Assembly: GCA_030692685.1 (NCBI GenBank)
Contig: JAUXZO010000108.1
Span: forward strand, 62,001-126,000
Source of the DNA: Acidovorax sp.
GTDB lineage: Bacteria > Pseudomonadota > Gammaproteobacteria > Burkholderiales > Burkholderiaceae_C
Reading direction: 5' to 3'
DNA: 64,000 nucleotides
Of this stretch, positions 25,509 through 35,343 are shown piece after piece; position 1 is the first letter of the stretch; each line of letters opens with the position of its first letter. A program made the position numbers and the translations under genes. Below the pieces are notes generated by a model, which worked only from the letters and a program-made list of their open reading frames with translations, ran no database searches and was not told where the DNA came from.

Positions 25509-25883
25509 ATGTTGTTCACCATTTCCCAGCGCTTCTTCTTTGACGCCGCCCACACCCTGCGCCGCGAGATCGAGGTTGAAGGCAGCCGCCGTGTGCACGG
25601 CCACACCTACCACGCCGAAGTCTTTGTGACCGGCCCGCGCGACCCGGCCACCGGCATGGTGCTGGACCTGGGCCTGCTGCGCCGGGGCCTGGACGTGGTG
25701 CGCGAACAGCTGGACCACCACATGCTCGACGACGTGCCCGACCTGGGCACACCCACGCTGGAGAACCTGTGTGTGTTCATCGCCCAGGCGTTGCCGGCCG
25801 ACCTGCGCGCCAGCGTGAGCCGCGTGCGCGTGTGGCGCGAAGCGCTGGGCGACAGCTGTGTGCTGGACTTCTCCCCGCCCTGA
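25509..25883 (+). CDS. queD: 6-carboxy-5,6,7,8-tetrahydropterin synthase
   Basis: Converts 7,8-dihydroneopterin triphosphate to 6-carboxytetrahydropterin in queuosine synthesis. 124 residues. Zinc-binding histidines are visible in FDAAHTL and RRVHGHTYHAEV; LDHHMLDDVPDLGTPTLEN is the conserved catalytic stretch. It follows queE and is separated from the bioA GTG start by only 3 bases, so it is likely co-transcribed with the biotin genes. Confidence 0.94.
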   Translation: MLFTISQRFFFDAAHTLRREIEVEGSRRVHGHTYHAEVFVTGPRDPATGMVLDLGLLRRGLDVVREQLDHHMLDDVPDLGTPTLENLCVFIAQALPADLRASVSRVRVWREALGDSCVLDFSPP

Positions 25884-25886
25884 GCC

Positions 25887-27215
25887 GTGCAGCATCCCAC
25901 GCACAACTCCCTGGTGGCCCGCAGCCTCGCCAGCGTCTGGCACCCTTGCACGCAGATGAAGCGGCACGAGGCGCAGCCGCCGGTGGCCATTGCCCGCGCG
26001 CAAGGCCCCTGGCTGTATGACACCGACGGCAAGCGCTACCTTGATGCCATCAGCTCCTGGTGGGTCAACCTGTTTGGCCACAGCCACCCGCACATTCAGG
26101 CCGCACTCGCCGACCAACTGACACGGCTGGACCATGTGATGCTGGCGGGCTTCACGCACGCGCCGGTTGTGGAGTTGTCGGAACGCCTCTCGGTACTCAC
26201 GGGCCTGGGCCATGCGTTCTACGGCAGCGACGGTGCGGCCGCCACCGAAATCGCCTTGAAGATGAGCGCGCACTACTGGCGCAACACCGGCCGCCCCGCC
26301 AAGAGCCGCTTTGTGGGCCTGGCCGGTGGCTACCACGGCGAAACCGTGGGCGCGCTGGCGGTCACTGACATCGCGATCTTCCGCGAGGCCTATGCGCCAC
26401 TGGTGCGACTGGCCGACACCGTGCCCAGTCCCGATGCACGCGGTGCCACAGCGGGTGAGAACGCTGCAGACGTGGCCCGGCGTGCCGCTGCGGCGCTGGA
26501 AGTCTGGCTGGCCGAGCACCACGCCACCACCGCCGCACTCATCGTCGAGCCCCTGGTGCAATGCGCCGCTGGCATGGCCCTGCACGACCCGGAATACCTG
26601 CGCCTGGCGCGCGCGCTGTGCAGCCGCTACGAGGTGCACCTGGTGGTCGATGAAATCGCCGTGGGTTTTGGCCGCACGGGCACGATGTTTGCGCACCAAC
26701 AGGCGGGCATCCGGCCCGATTTCATTTGCCTGTCCAAAGGCCTGACCGGCGGCACGCTGCCGCTGTCGGCCGTGCTGACCACGGATGTGGTGTACGCCGC
26801 GTTCTACGACGACGACGTGGCGCGCGGCTTTCTGCACTCGCACTCCTACACCGGCAATCCGCTGGCCTGCCGCGCGGCCCTTGCCACGCTGGAGTTGTTT
26901 GACCAGCTCGACACGCTGAACGCCAACACCGCGCTGGCCCAGCGCATCGACGCGGCCTGCGCGGCCCTCTCCTACCACCCGCGCGTGCGCCATTCGCGCC
27001 GCCTGGGAATGATCTGGGCCTGGGATGTAGACACCCCGCTGCCCGACTTTTCACGCCGCTACCACCAGCACGCCATGGCGCGCGGACTGGTGCTGCGGCC
27101 CATCGGAAACACGCTGTACGCCATGCCACCCTATGTGCTGGACGACGAGGCCATAGCGTGCCTTTCCAGCGGTGCGCTCGACGCACTGAACGCCACCCTG
27201 CAGGAGGAGAGTTGA
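25887..27215 (+). CDS. bioA: Adenosylmethionine-8-amino-7-oxononanoate aminotransferase
   Basis: PLP enzyme that makes 7,8-diaminopelargonate in biotin synthesis, with SAM as amino donor. 442 residues from a GTG at 25887. Features: SVWHPCTQMK near the N-terminus, SSWWVNLFGHSHP, YGSDGAAATEIALKM (PLP phosphate site), VVDEIAVGFGRTG, and the PLP lysine in CLSKGLTGGTLPLS. The stop TGA shares its last base with the bioD ATG. Confidence 0.96.
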   Translation: MQHPTHNSLVARSLASVWHPCTQMKRHEAQPPVAIARAQGPWLYDTDGKRYLDAISSWWVNLFGHSHPHIQAALADQLTRLDHVMLAGFTHAPVVELSERLSVLTGLGHAFYGSDGAAATEIALKMSAHYWRNTGRPAKSRFVGLAGGYHGETVGALAVTDIAIFREAYAPLVRLADTVPSPDARGATAGENAADVARRAAAALEVWLAEHHATTAALIVEPLVQCAAGMALHDPEYLRLARALCSRYEVHLVVDEIAVGFGRTGTMFAHQQAGIRPDFICLSKGLTGGTLPLSAVLTTDVVYAAFYDDDVARGFLHSHSYTGNPLACRAALATLELFDQLDTLNANTALAQRIDAACAALSYHPRVRHSRRLGMIWAWDVDTPLPDFSRRYHQHAMARGLVLRPIGNTLYAMPPYVLDDEAIACLSSGALDALNATLQEES

Positions 27216-27886
27216 TGATTGGATGTTTTGTCACCGGCACCGACACTGGCGTCGGCAAGACGCTGGTGTCTGCGGGCCTGCTGCATGCGCTGGCGGTGCA
27301 CCACCGCCGGGTGGTGGGCATGAAGCCTGTGGCCGCGGGTGTGGTGCCCTGGGGCGACGACTGGGCCAGCGAAGACGCTATCGCCCTGCGCGCAGCCTCC
27401 ACCCTGGCCGTGCCCCCTGCGCTGGACAACCCGGTGCTCCTGCTCGACCCGCTCTCGCCCCACATCGCAGCGGCGCGCGCTGGCGTGCAGATCGACATCG
27501 CGGCCCTCGTGCGCAGCTACCAAGCGCTTTCGGCACAGGCCGACGCCGTCGTCGTGGAAGGCGCAGGCGGCTTTCATGTGCCGCTGAGCGACACACACAC
27601 GGGCGCCGACCTGGCCCAGGCCCTGGCGCTGCCGGTGGTGCTGGTGGTGGGCTTGCGCCTGGGTTGCCTGAACCATGCGCTGCTGACAGCCGAAGCCATT
27701 CGCGCACGTGGCCTTCTACTGGCAGGCTGGGTGGCCAATCGCATCGACCCCGAGATGAGCGCCGTGGACGAAAACATCGCCTACCTGAGCGCGCGCCTCG
27801 CCGCCCCGATGCTGGCCGATGTGCCCTACCAGGACCTGCCCGAGCCAGGCAAGCTGGTGTTTGAACTGCCTGAAGCCTGGCTATGA
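27215..27886 (+). CDS. bioD: Dethiobiotin synthetase
   Basis: ATP-dependent carboxylation of diaminopelargonate to dethiobiotin. 223 residues from the ATG at 27215, which has AGGAGGA 6 bases upstream and overlaps the bioA stop by one base. N-terminal P-loop GTDTGVGKT, then MKPVAAG (substrate lysine) and [12 protein letters not shown]. The stop overlaps the bioF ATG as ATGA, so bioA-D-F are translationally coupled. Confidence 0.95.
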   Translation: MIGCFVTGTDTGVGKTLVSAGLLHALAVHHRRVVGMKPVAAGVVPWGDDWASEDAIALRAASTLAVPPALDNPVLLLDPLSPHIAAARAGVQIDIAALVRSYQALSAQADAVVVEGAGGFHVPLSDTHTGADLAQALALPVVLVVGLRLGCLNHALLTAEAIRARGLLLAGWVANRIDPEMSAVDENIAYLSARLAAPMLADVPYQDLPEPGKLVFELPEAWL

Positions 27887-29151
27887 CGGTGGTGCACGCT
27901 GCACCGTCCTGGCTGGACGAAATCCCCTCCCGCCTGACCGAACTGGACCGTGCCCATCTACTGCGCCGTCGCCGGGTGGTGCTGCCCGCAGGCGGCGCCC
28001 GGATGCTGGTGGACGGCACGCCCATGCTGGCCTTCTGCAGCAATGACTACCTGGGCCTGGCCCACCACCCCGCGCTGGCCGAGGCCGCTCGTGAGGCCAC
28101 CTACACCTTTGGCGTGGGCGCGGGCGGATCGCCCCTGGTCAGCGGCCACAGCGCCGCCAACGATGCGCTGGAGCACGAGTTGGCCGCGTTTGTGCAACTG
28201 CCCCGTGCGCTGTACTTCTACGCAGGCTACGCCACCAACACCGGCATCATCCCCGCGCTGGTGGGCGATGGCGATGCGATCTTCTCCGATGCGCTCAACC
28301 ACGCCTGCCTGATCGACGGGGCACGCCTGTCGCGCGCCACCATCCACCGCTACCCCCATGCCGACCTGGCCGCACTGGGCGTGGCGTTGGCTGCCAGCAC
28401 AGCGCGCCGCAAGCTGGTCATCAGCGATGCCGTGTTCAGCATGGACGGCGACCTGATCGACATCCCGGCCCTGCTGTCACTGTGCGAGCGCTACGACGCA
28501 CTGCTGCTGCTGGACGACGCCCACGGCTTTGGCGTGCTGGGGCCCCAAGGGCGCGGCAGCCTGGCGCACGCGGGCCTGACGGGCACCGCAGCGTCGCGCC
28601 ATGTGCTGTACATGGCCACGCTGGGCAAGGCGGCTGGTGTAGCGGGTGCTTTTGTAGCCGGTGATGCTGCGCTGATTGAATGGCTGTTGCAGAAAACGCG
28701 CACGTATATCTTTGCCACCGCAGCACCGCCTTTGCTGGCGAGCGCGCTGCGCAAAAGCCTTGCACTGATCGCCGCTGCCGACGACCTGCGCCACGCATTG
28801 CACCAGCGGATTGCGCAGCTGCGCGATGGCCTGGCAACGCTGCCTACCGGACTGGGCTGGCATCTGCTGCCGTCCAGCACCGCCGTGCAGGCGCTGGTGA
28901 TTGGCAGCAATGAAGCCGCCTTGGCGGCGATGGAAAGCTTGCGCCAACAGGGCCTGTGGGTGCCGGCCATCCGCCCACCCACGGTGCCCACGGGCACAGC
29001 CCGGTTGCGCATTGCGCTGTCAGCCGCGCACACGGCGGCGGATGTGGACCAGCTCCTGAGCGCACTGGCCGCCCATGCCGCTGACTGCACTGCAACCAGT
29101 CGACAAAAGGCCGCAGGCACCCAATGGGCACCTGCGGCCGATACCGTCTGA
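27883..29151 (+). CDS. bioF: 8-amino-7-oxononanoate synthase
   Basis: PLP enzyme that condenses pimeloyl-ACP/CoA with alanine. 422 residues, longer than the usual ~385. Motifs: [41 protein letters not shown], and the PLP-lysine region [13 protein letters not shown]. The last ~30 residues run through a strong hairpin (29109-29139), suggesting that the reading frame was extended into what was once a terminator. bioB and bioC/bioH are not in the window. Confidence 0.95.
   Translation: MTVVHAAPSWLDEIPSRLTELDRAHLLRRRRVVLPAGGARMLVDGTPMLAFCSNDYLGLAHHPALAEAAREATYTFGVGAGGSPLVSGHSAANDALEHELAAFVQLPRALYFYAGYATNTGIIPALVGDGDAIFSDALNHACLIDGARLSRATIHRYPHADLAALGVALAASTARRKLVISDAVFSMDGDLIDIPALLSLCERYDALLLLDDAHGFGVLGPQGRGSLAHAGLTGTAASRHVLYMATLGKAAGVAGAFVAGDAALIEWLLQKTRTYIFATAAPPLLASALRKSLALIAAADDLRHALHQRIAQLRDGLATLPTGLGWHLLPSSTAVQALVIGSNEAALAAMESLRQQGLWVPAIRPPTVPTGTARLRIALSAAHTAADVDQLLSALAAHAADCTATSRQKAAGTQWAPAADTV
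29109..29139 (+). terminator. Hairpin overlapping the end of bioF
   Basis: AAAAGGCCGCAGG ... CCTGCGGCC: 9-bp arms with a CACCCAATGGGCA centre that can pair further. It is preceded by an A-run but not followed by T residues. A second stem CCCCATG/CATGGGG follows at 29165-29183. One or both may end the bio transcript. Confidence 0.5.
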
Positions 29152-29608
29152 AGCCTCAACCAACCCCATGAGAGCCATGGGGTTTGCTGAGGATCCTCAA
29201 GCGCTTTCCTTTACCACGCGGCCATTGAGGGGCTGCATCGGACGCGTGTTGGCGTTGTTCATCCGCTCAGATGTCGGATCATTTTCTGGTGTTTCATGAT
29301 TTTTTTTGAAGCCAAAAGTGCATCACGAACTGACACTGGGGCCGCATCAAAGATGGCGCCCGCGCAGGGTCTGAAAAATACTAGGCCGAAGAAATTGTGA
29401 GCGCGCCGCATGGCAGCAACACATCCGCTGCGCAAGACCCTTGCTGCGTCCCGGGCGTTCTCAATCCACTTTTGCCAGACGTTCGCACAGTGACTGAGCA
29501 TCGGATCACAAGGGAAAATCCCGCACGCCGGCCCTCCCCTTAAACTGGCACAGCGCGCGCAGTGCGCCCCGCTCCGCACACCGGAGCCACCCATTGACCG
29601 GAACCACC
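29152..29608. other. Intergenic region after the bio genes
   Basis: About 450 bases without a supported gene. It holds the hairpin CCCCATG-AGAGC-CATGGGG and AT-rich stretches near 29285-29310 that could be promoter DNA. Small open frames exist on both strands but none has a good ribosome site or recognisable product. Confidence 0.5.
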
Positions 29609-29968
29609 ATGCCCCACCTCACCGTCGAGTACTCAGCCAATCTGCCCCACTACCCAGAAGCCGAAACGCTGACGGCCCTCAATGCCACCCTGTGCAGCCA
29701 CGCCGAGATTCAGGACGAAGCCGATCTGAAAACCCGTTTCATCGTGGCTGACAGTTTCGAGATCGGCACGGCGCCAGCGAATCGGGCCTTTGTGCACGCA
29801 CAACTGCGCCTGCTGTCAGGCCGCACGCCTGAGGCCAAAAAGGAGCTGTCCGAGCGCATCGCGACCGTGCTGCGCGAGCGCACCCCCAAGCCCCAGGGTG
29901 TGCTGGTGCAGCTGAGCGTGGAAGTGGTGGATATGGACCGCGGCTCTTACGCCAAAGAGCGCCTTTGA
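29609..29968 (+). CDS. 5-carboxymethyl-2-hydroxymuconate isomerase-like tautomerase
   Basis: A 119-residue protein of the tautomerase superfamily (CHMI/HpaF type). From the ATG at 29609 the mature protein starts with the catalytic Pro (M-PHLTVEYSANL). RAFVHAQLRLLSGRTPEAKK is typical of CHMI. In homoprotocatechuate degradation it isomerises a muconate intermediate, but no other hpa genes are near, so the physiological substrate is open. An in-frame ATG at 29594 would mask the N-terminal Pro and is rejected. Confidence 0.85.
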   Translation: MPHLTVEYSANLPHYPEAETLTALNATLCSHAEIQDEADLKTRFIVADSFEIGTAPANRAFVHAQLRLLSGRTPEAKKELSERIATVLRERTPKPQGVLVQLSVEVVDMDRGSYAKERL

Positions 29969-30040
29969 GATCGAACTCCACCGGGGGAAGCGCCTGGTGG
30001 ATGAGCGGACGGCCGACCCGGCGCGGAGGGCTTGTGCGCC

Positions 30041-31084
30041 TTAAGCCCCGTCGCCCGCATTGCCCGTGATGGGCAGCACGATGCCGGTGATGTAGCTGGA
30101 GCAACACGGTGCCGCCAGGAACACATACGCGGGCGAGATTTCCTCGGGTTGTGCGGGCCGACCTAAATGGGTGCTGGCGCCAAAGTTCTCGATGTCGTCG
30201 GGCGTTTTGTCGGCGGGATTGAGAGGCGTCCATACGGGCCCCGGCGCCACCGCATTCACCCGGATGCCCCGCTCTGCCAAGTTGTGGGCCAGCGCTTTGG
30301 TAAACGCATGGATGGCGCCCTTGGTGGCGGAGTAATCCAGCAGCTCTTTGCTGCCGCGCAAGCCGGTCACGGAGCCTGTGTTGATGATCGAATCCCCACG
30401 ATGAAGATGCGGCAAGGCCGCCTTGGCCATGTGAAAGTACCCGTATATGTTGGTACGGAAGGTTTCGTCAAAGCGCTCTTCCGTCAAATCATCCAGCGAG
30501 GCCGCGTGTTCCTGAAACGCGGCGTTGTTGATCAGCACATTCAGTTTGCCAAAGGTGGACACCACCTTGCTTACGGTGGCGTTGCAAAACGCAACGTCTT
30601 TCACGTCGCCCGCTATCGCCAAGCTGCGTGCGCCCTCTGCCTCGATGAGTTGGCAGGTCTTGCGTGCATCCTCGTGTTCGTCGAGGTAGGCAATCGCCAC
30701 ATCGGCCCCCTCCCGGGCGCACAACACCGCGACGGCGCGCCCGATGCCCGAGTCTCCACCGGTGATCAGTACCGACATGCCATCGAGCTTGCCACTGCCG
30801 CGGTAATGTTCTGCCGCGTAGCGGGGCTCAAGCTTGAGATCGCTTTCATTGCCGGGCTTTTCCAACGTCTGGCGGGGCAAAGGGGGCGAGGGCTCTTCGT
30901 GCCCCGGGCCGGGTGCAGCGCGGTCGTGGTTGGACCCCGGCGGCTTCTTTTCTGATGGCTTTTTCTTCGCGTCATCATGGTGGTCTTGCTCTGCCTGGAT
31001 GGCACGTTGCTTGGCCACGGTGTCTTGTGTTGACGAGTCCGCAGCGGACACGGTGTCGGAGGAAGGCGTTGTGAAGGTCGTCAT
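30041..31084 (-). CDS. SDR-family oxidoreductase (YghA-like) with disordered N-terminus
   Basis: A 347-residue short-chain dehydrogenase. Residues ~1-90 are charged and Pro/Lys-rich (DDAKKKPSEKKPPGSNHD), probably disordered. The Rossmann part follows: VLITGGDSGIGRAVAV (NAD(P) site), INNAAF, and the catalytic Ser-Tyr-Lys in NTGS and YSATKGA. The family includes YghA/YhdF-type general-stress reductases acting on aldehydes. It ends in TGNAGDGA where most members have GGxxxNG. The next genes upstream encode CBS and Gln-rich proteins, fitting a stress context. Confidence 0.9.
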   Translation of the reverse strand: MTTFTTPSSDTVSAADSSTQDTVAKQRAIQAEQDHHDDAKKKPSEKKPPGSNHDRAAPGPGHEEPSPPLPRQTLEKPGNESDLKLEPRYAAEHYRGSGKLDGMSVLITGGDSGIGRAVAVLCAREGADVAIAYLDEHEDARKTCQLIEAEGARSLAIAGDVKDVAFCNATVSKVVSTFGKLNVLINNAAFQEHAASLDDLTEERFDETFRTNIYGYFHMAKAALPHLHRGDSIINTGSVTGLRGSKELLDYSATKGAIHAFTKALAHNLAERGIRVNAVAPGPVWTPLNPADKTPDDIENFGASTHLGRPAQPEEISPAYVFLAAPCCSSYITGIVLPITGNAGDGA

Positions 31085-31174
31085 GAAAATACCTGTCGTA
31101 AATCGCGGTAGCGTCTTGGCTTACTCACAGAGAGCGTCGAGCCAAGCAGCGCAAGGGTTGTCGAATGGGACCGA

Positions 31175-31648
31175 TCAAACGGTCTGGCCGCCACCGGCAG
31201 TTCCACTGGCGGCTGACAGCCCGCTGCGGTTGGGCTCCGATGGCTCAGAAATTTCGCGCAGGGCATCTCCTGCGTCGTCTTCATCTCCCTTGGTAGCCAT
31301 ATCGCCCAACGTCACGATGCCGACGAGCCGTTTGTCCCTGTCCACCACCGGAAGACGGCGCACCTGCTGCCTGCGCATCGACTCAATGGCCGAAGGCACG
31401 GTATCGTCTTCATGGCAGTACAAAAGCCCTTCGGACATCACCTCTTGAAGCGAAACGTTCACCCGCTCCTGTGCCACGCCCCGCACCACAATGTCGCGAT
31501 CCGTCACCATGCCCACCAGACGCACCCCGTCGCACACGGGAATGGAACCCACATCCAGCTCTTGCATCGCCTGGGCAGCAGCGGTGAGGGTGTCTGTGGG
31601 AGACAAGGTACGAACCCCTCGGGTCATGACGTCAGATACGGTCTGCAT
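31175..31648 (-). CDS. Two-CBS-domain protein
   Basis: A 157-residue protein built of two CBS domains (about residues 7-62 and 70-125; VGMVTDRDIVVRG and VGIVTLGDMATK end each). Such Bateman modules bind adenine nucleotides and sense energy state. The ATG at 31648 has AGGAGG 6 bases upstream, which decides against the longer frame to 31765. The C-terminal 30 residues are Ser/Gly/Glu-rich and probably flexible. Partner unknown. Confidence 0.88.
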   Translation of the reverse strand: MQTVSDVMTRGVRTLSPTDTLTAAAQAMQELDVGSIPVCDGVRLVGMVTDRDIVVRGVAQERVNVSLQEVMSEGLLYCHEDDTVPSAIESMRRQQVRRLPVVDRDKRLVGIVTLGDMATKGDEDDAGDALREISEPSEPNRSGLSAASGTAGGGQTV

Positions 31649-31817
31649 GAGAGCCTCCTGGCTAAACAGTTTTTGGGTGTGATGGATACGAGAGCGGAGT
31701 GCGTGCGGCATGTCCGGTGAGGTCACGCAACGGGGTCTCGCTAAAGCGCAGCGACAGCCATTCATGATGGCTGTGGCTGCGGCTGCGGCTGAGCTGTGGC
31801 AGCGTCAGCATTCAGCT

Positions 31818-32072
31818 TCAAAGCTGCTTTTGTGGATTGCGCGATCCACCCTGTTGCTGTTGATCCCCTCGCTCGGGTTGTGATTCAACGTCGGAACGTC
31901 CTTCTTGCTGGCGGCCGGGATTTTGGCGGGGGTCCGTGCTCTGCTCCTCTTGCCGTTGTTGACCACCTTGGCCAGGTTGGCCGGGCTGCTGTTGCGATGG
32001 ATCGATGCTGTCGGCCTCATTGTTCTGGCCTTGGGGGTTCATCTGCTGATTGCGGGGAGTCTGGGTGGACAT
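31818..32072 (-). CDS. Small glutamine-rich hydrophilic protein
   Basis: An 84-residue low-complexity protein rich in Gln, Pro, Gly and Asn (for example QQQPGQPGQGGQQRQEEQS). The ATG at 32072 is chosen for the AGGAG site about 7 bases upstream; the frame also extends to 32138. No family recognised. Its composition and the stress-type neighbours suggest a desiccation- or stress-related disordered protein, but this is a guess. Confidence 0.6.
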   Translation of the reverse strand: MSTQTPRNQQMNPQGQNNEADSIDPSQQQPGQPGQGGQQRQEEQSTDPRQNPGRQQEGRSDVESQPERGDQQQQGGSRNPQKQL

Positions 32073-32301
32073 GGATTGCTCCTGGCTGGATGTTGAAACA
32101 ATGCACACGATCACTGTGTGTAAAGGGATTGTTTTCAATGCACTCCACGCCGTTCTGTAGGTGTTGTCCTATCCACCTGTCGGGCTTACGCGATGCGCTG
32201 TAAGCAATCGAACACCCGGTAGCGGGATGCAAACCCCGGTCGTTCGATTTCCATTCTGGCGATCAAGCGCTTGCTCACGGCGTTCAGCCGTAAACGCCGC
32301 C

Positions 32302-34140
32302 TCAGGCGTCCAGCGTGGCCGAAAGCCACCCCCGCAGGCTGTTCACAAACGCCCAGTTCTGCACCCTCGGCACGTCCTCCACTCGCAGCACGGCTTCGGT
32401 CATCCAGCCGTCTCGCAAGGCCACGGCGCGGCCAATGCCCGGCAGCAGGCCACAGGACAACGGAGGTGTCACCCAGCGGTCATCGATGAAGGCGGCAATG
32501 TTGCCGAAGGTGCCTTCGGTGATCTCACCGGCGTCGTTCCACAGCACCGTGTCGAACACGCCGCGGGTGGTGGGAGCAAACGCCGCGTAATGCGCGCGGC
32601 GCGTGGTTTTGTAGCGCACGAACTCGCTGTGGGCCGCCTCAAACGGGCGGGTGGCCAGCTGCAGGCGCACGAGCTCGGAGGTGGGTTGCAGGGCAAACGC
32701 TTCGGTGCGCGCCTGGCCGCTGGCCGCCAGCAGCAGGCGCGCGCGCCATGCGCCGTCGCGGTGCTGCAAGGCGGCAATCTGCAGTTCTTGCCGCACGGCG
32801 TGCGCATTGCAGGCAAAACCAAAGTGCGCGGCGGCCTCGACCATACGGCGCACGTGCAGGTCGGCATGCTGAAACTTGCCGTGCTGCAGGCCAAGGGTTT
32901 CCAGAATTTCAAACGGCATGCTGGCACGCTCCACAAACGCACGCTTGTGGCGCCATTCGGCCCACTCGGCGGCGGGCTCGGCCCCCGATGTGATGCCGCT
33001 GCCAATGCCACAGCTGGCTATAACGCACGGGAGATCACCAACCGTTGTGCTGTCGGCGCCAGCGCGCAGCACAACGGTGCGGATGGGCACGTTGAAAGTG
33101 GCCGCCACGCTGTGCAGGCCATCGGCACCGGTTGCGCCATTTGCAGGCCGCACCACACCCACCGCTCCGCAGTACACGCCACGCGGTGCGGGCTCCAGCG
33201 ATCGGATCATCTGCATGGCGCGCACCTTGGGCGCGCCGGTGACCGAACCGCAAGGAAACAGCGCCGCAAACACATCGGTCAGCGTGGTGCCCGGCCGCGT
33301 GCGGGCCGTCACGTCCGACGTCATCTGCCACACCGTAGGCAGCGCCTGCGTGGCAAACAGGGCGGGCACCTGCACGCTGTGCGGCTGCGCAATGCGCGAG
33401 AGGTCGTTGCGCAGCAGGTCCACGATCATCACGTTTTCGGCGCGCTCTTTGGGCGCCGTGCTCAGATGCGCAGCGTTGTCGGCGTCCTGCTCGGGCGTGG
33501 CGCCGCGCGGGGCCGTGCCTTTCATGGGGCGGGCCAGAATGCGGCCACCCTCCGGCGCATCGTGCCAGTCAAAGAACAGCTCGGGCGACACCGACAGCAG
33601 CTGCTCTGCGCCCGCATGGATGTAAGCGGCATAGCCGCCGGGCTGGGCGCGCTGCAGCGCGGCAAACAAGGCGTCGGCACTGCCCTGCAAGCGGCCCCGC
33701 AACGGCGCGGTGTAGTTGACCTGGTACAGCTCGCCCGCACCAATGGCCTGCTGAATGCGGGCCATGGCGGCCTCAAAGTCGGCGCGGCTCAGGCTGTCTG
33801 CCCAAACCACCTCTGCAGCATCGGCAGGCGCGCTGGCCGCTGCGTCAGCTGGCCACGGCTGGGGCGTTTCGTAAACGGCAAACCAGGCCAATGGACCATC
33901 GGCCGGATGCGTTTGCAAGGCGGCGTCAAACGCTGCAGCCGCTTCGTAGCGCACGTGGCCCACACACCAAAGGCCGCGCTGCGCGGCGGCATGCACGGCG
34001 TCGAGCACGCCGCGTACATCGGCCAGGGTGTTTGCAACCAGTACCTCGCGGGGGGACACAAAGCTGTGCTGAAGCCGCGGAGCGCTTGCGTCCAGCGGCT
34101 GGGTGAAGTCGATGCGAGAAATATGAGTCAAAACAGGCAC
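32302..34140 (-). CDS. pabB: Aminodeoxychorismate synthase component I fused to aminodeoxychorismate lyase
   Basis: A bifunctional folate enzyme of 612 residues. The N-terminal ~370 residues are the chorismate-binding PabB domain (YQVNYTAPL; ARPMKGTAPRG; NVMIVDLLRNDLSRIA; FPCGSVTGAPKVRAMQ). The remaining ~200 residues are a class IV PLP aminotransferase domain like PabC (FEILETLGLQ; the lysine in FVRYKTTRR; ITEGTFGNIAAF). Together they convert chorismate plus ammonia to p-aminobenzoate. A separate glutaminase (PabA) would be needed from elsewhere. Confidence 0.93.
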   Translation of the reverse strand: MPVLTHISRIDFTQPLDASAPRLQHSFVSPREVLVANTLADVRGVLDAVHAAAQRGLWCVGHVRYEAAAAFDAALQTHPADGPLAWFAVYETPQPWPADAAASAPADAAEVVWADSLSRADFEAAMARIQQAIGAGELYQVNYTAPLRGRLQGSADALFAALQRAQPGGYAAYIHAGAEQLLSVSPELFFDWHDAPEGGRILARPMKGTAPRGATPEQDADNAAHLSTAPKERAENVMIVDLLRNDLSRIAQPHSVQVPALFATQALPTVWQMTSDVTARTRPGTTLTDVFAALFPCGSVTGAPKVRAMQMIRSLEPAPRGVYCGAVGVVRPANGATGADGLHSVAATFNVPIRTVVLRAGADSTTVGDLPCVIASCGIGSGITSGAEPAAEWAEWRHKRAFVERASMPFEILETLGLQHGKFQHADLHVRRMVEAAAHFGFACNAHAVRQELQIAALQHRDGAWRARLLLAASGQARTEAFALQPTSELVRLQLATRPFEAAHSEFVRYKTTRRAHYAAFAPTTRGVFDTVLWNDAGEITEGTFGNIAAFIDDRWVTPPLSCGLLPGIGRAVALRDGWMTEAVLRVEDVPRVQNWAFVNSLRGWLSATLDA

Positions 34141-34183
34141 TAGCGCTTTATGGATAAGCGCTATTAGCTATCAAAAACGAAGT
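34138..34183. repeat. AGCGCTT interspersed repeat, copy 6
   Basis: ACTAGCGCTTTATGGATAAG then CGCTATTAGCTATCAAAA. It overlaps the start codon region of the pabB fusion gene and extends into the gap before nadA. Confidence 0.8.
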
Positions 34184-34209
34184 AAATGGTGGAACAACCG
34201 TCATGATCC

Positions 34210-35343
34210 TCACGCAGCCCCAAGGTGCGGCACCAGAGCGCCGGTGGGTTGCCCGTTCTTGAGCGCTGCCGTGAAAGCCAGCATGCGGTCAATCGGTTGC
34301 CGGGCGCGGGGGATCAAGGCGGCGTCTACGTGAACTGCGTTAGCGCCCGTCTCCAGCACGCGGGCCACGTCGGCCAGGCCGTTCATCGCCATCCAGGGGC
34401 AGTGCGCGCAGCTTTTGCAGGTGGCGCTATTGCCTGCAGTGGGGGCTTCATAAAATACCTTGCCGGGGTTCAGCGTGCGCAGCTTGTGCATCATGCCGTT
34501 GTCAGTGGCCACGATGAATTCCTGTGCGTCCATCTCGCGGGCGGCTTTCAGGATGGCACTGGTGGAACCCACAGCGTCGGCCAGGGCCACCACGTCGGCG
34601 GGGCTTTCGGGGTGCACCAGCACTTTGGCGGCTGGGTGCTCTTTTTTCAGCGCCTCCAGCTCAAAGGCCTTGAACTCGTCGTGCACGATGCAGGCGCCGT
34701 TCCAGAACACCATGTCGGCGCCGGTTTCGCGCTGGATGTACCCGCCAAGGTGGCGGTCGGGCGCCCACAGGATTTTTTGCCCGGCGGCCTTCAGGGCGCC
34801 CACGATGTCGAGTGCGCAGCTTGACGTGACGAGCCAGTCGGCCCGCGCTTTCACAGCCGCACTGGTGTTGGCGTACACCACCACGGTGCGGTCCGGGTGG
34901 GCGTCGCAGAACGCGCTGAATTCGTCGATGGGGCAGCCCAGGTCGAGCGAGCAGGTGGCGTCCAGGTCGGGCATGAGCACGGTTTTTTCGGGGCTCAAGA
35001 TTTTGGCCGTCTCGCCCATGAAGCGCACCCCGCTCACCACCAGTGTCTGCGCTGCATGGTCGCGGCCAAAGCGGGCCATCTCCAGAGAATCGCTCACAAG
35101 GCCGCCCGTTTCTTCGGCCAAATCTTGCAGGTCGGGGTGCACGTAATAGTGCGACACCATCACCGCGTTCTTTTCCTTCAGCAGACGGCGGATCCTGTCC
35201 TTGAGCGCTGCACGCTCGGCCTGCGACGGCTCGGGCGGCACGCGGGCCCAGGCGTGTTTGGTGGCGCAGACGGCGCCCTCCTGAGTATCCAGCGGCTGCT
35301 CATATTCGACATCGATGCGATTCAGCACGGCGGTGGTGGTCAT
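34210..35343 (-). CDS. nadA: Quinolinate synthase
   Basis: Condenses iminoaspartate with dihydroxyacetone phosphate to quinolinate; [4Fe-4S] enzyme. 377 residues. Cluster cysteines are visible in [19 protein letters not shown] and [32 protein letters not shown] is the N-terminal signature. The start overlaps the nadC stop (ATGA), so nadC-nadA form a coupled leftward pair. Confidence 0.95.
   Translation of the reverse strand: MTTTAVLNRIDVEYEQPLDTQEGAVCATKHAWARVPPEPSQAERAALKDRIRRLLKEKNAVMVSHYYVHPDLQDLAEETGGLVSDSLEMARFGRDHAAQTLVVSGVRFMGETAKILSPEKTVLMPDLDATCSLDLGCPIDEFSAFCDAHPDRTVVVYANTSAAVKARADWLVTSSCALDIVGALKAAGQKILWAPDRHLGGYIQRETGADMVFWNGACIVHDEFKAFELEALKKEHPAAKVLVHPESPADVVALADAVGSTSAILKAAREMDAQEFIVATDNGMMHKLRTLNPGKVFYEAPTAGNSATCKSCAHCPWMAMNGLADVARVLETGANAVHVDAALIPRARQPIDRMLAFTAALKNGQPTGALVPHLGAA

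Noticed and set aside
25860-25890. Search for a BirA operator before bioA
   Set aside because: bioA starts 3 bases after queD and no TTGTAAACC-type palindrome is seen, so biotin control is not visible here.
25296-26993. 565-residue leftward frame antisense to queD and bioA
   Set aside because: Shadow of two well-supported genes; no family features.
32161-34143. 660-residue rightward frame antisense to the pabB fusion
   Set aside because: The opposite strand has clear PabB and PabC motifs; this frame is low-complexity.
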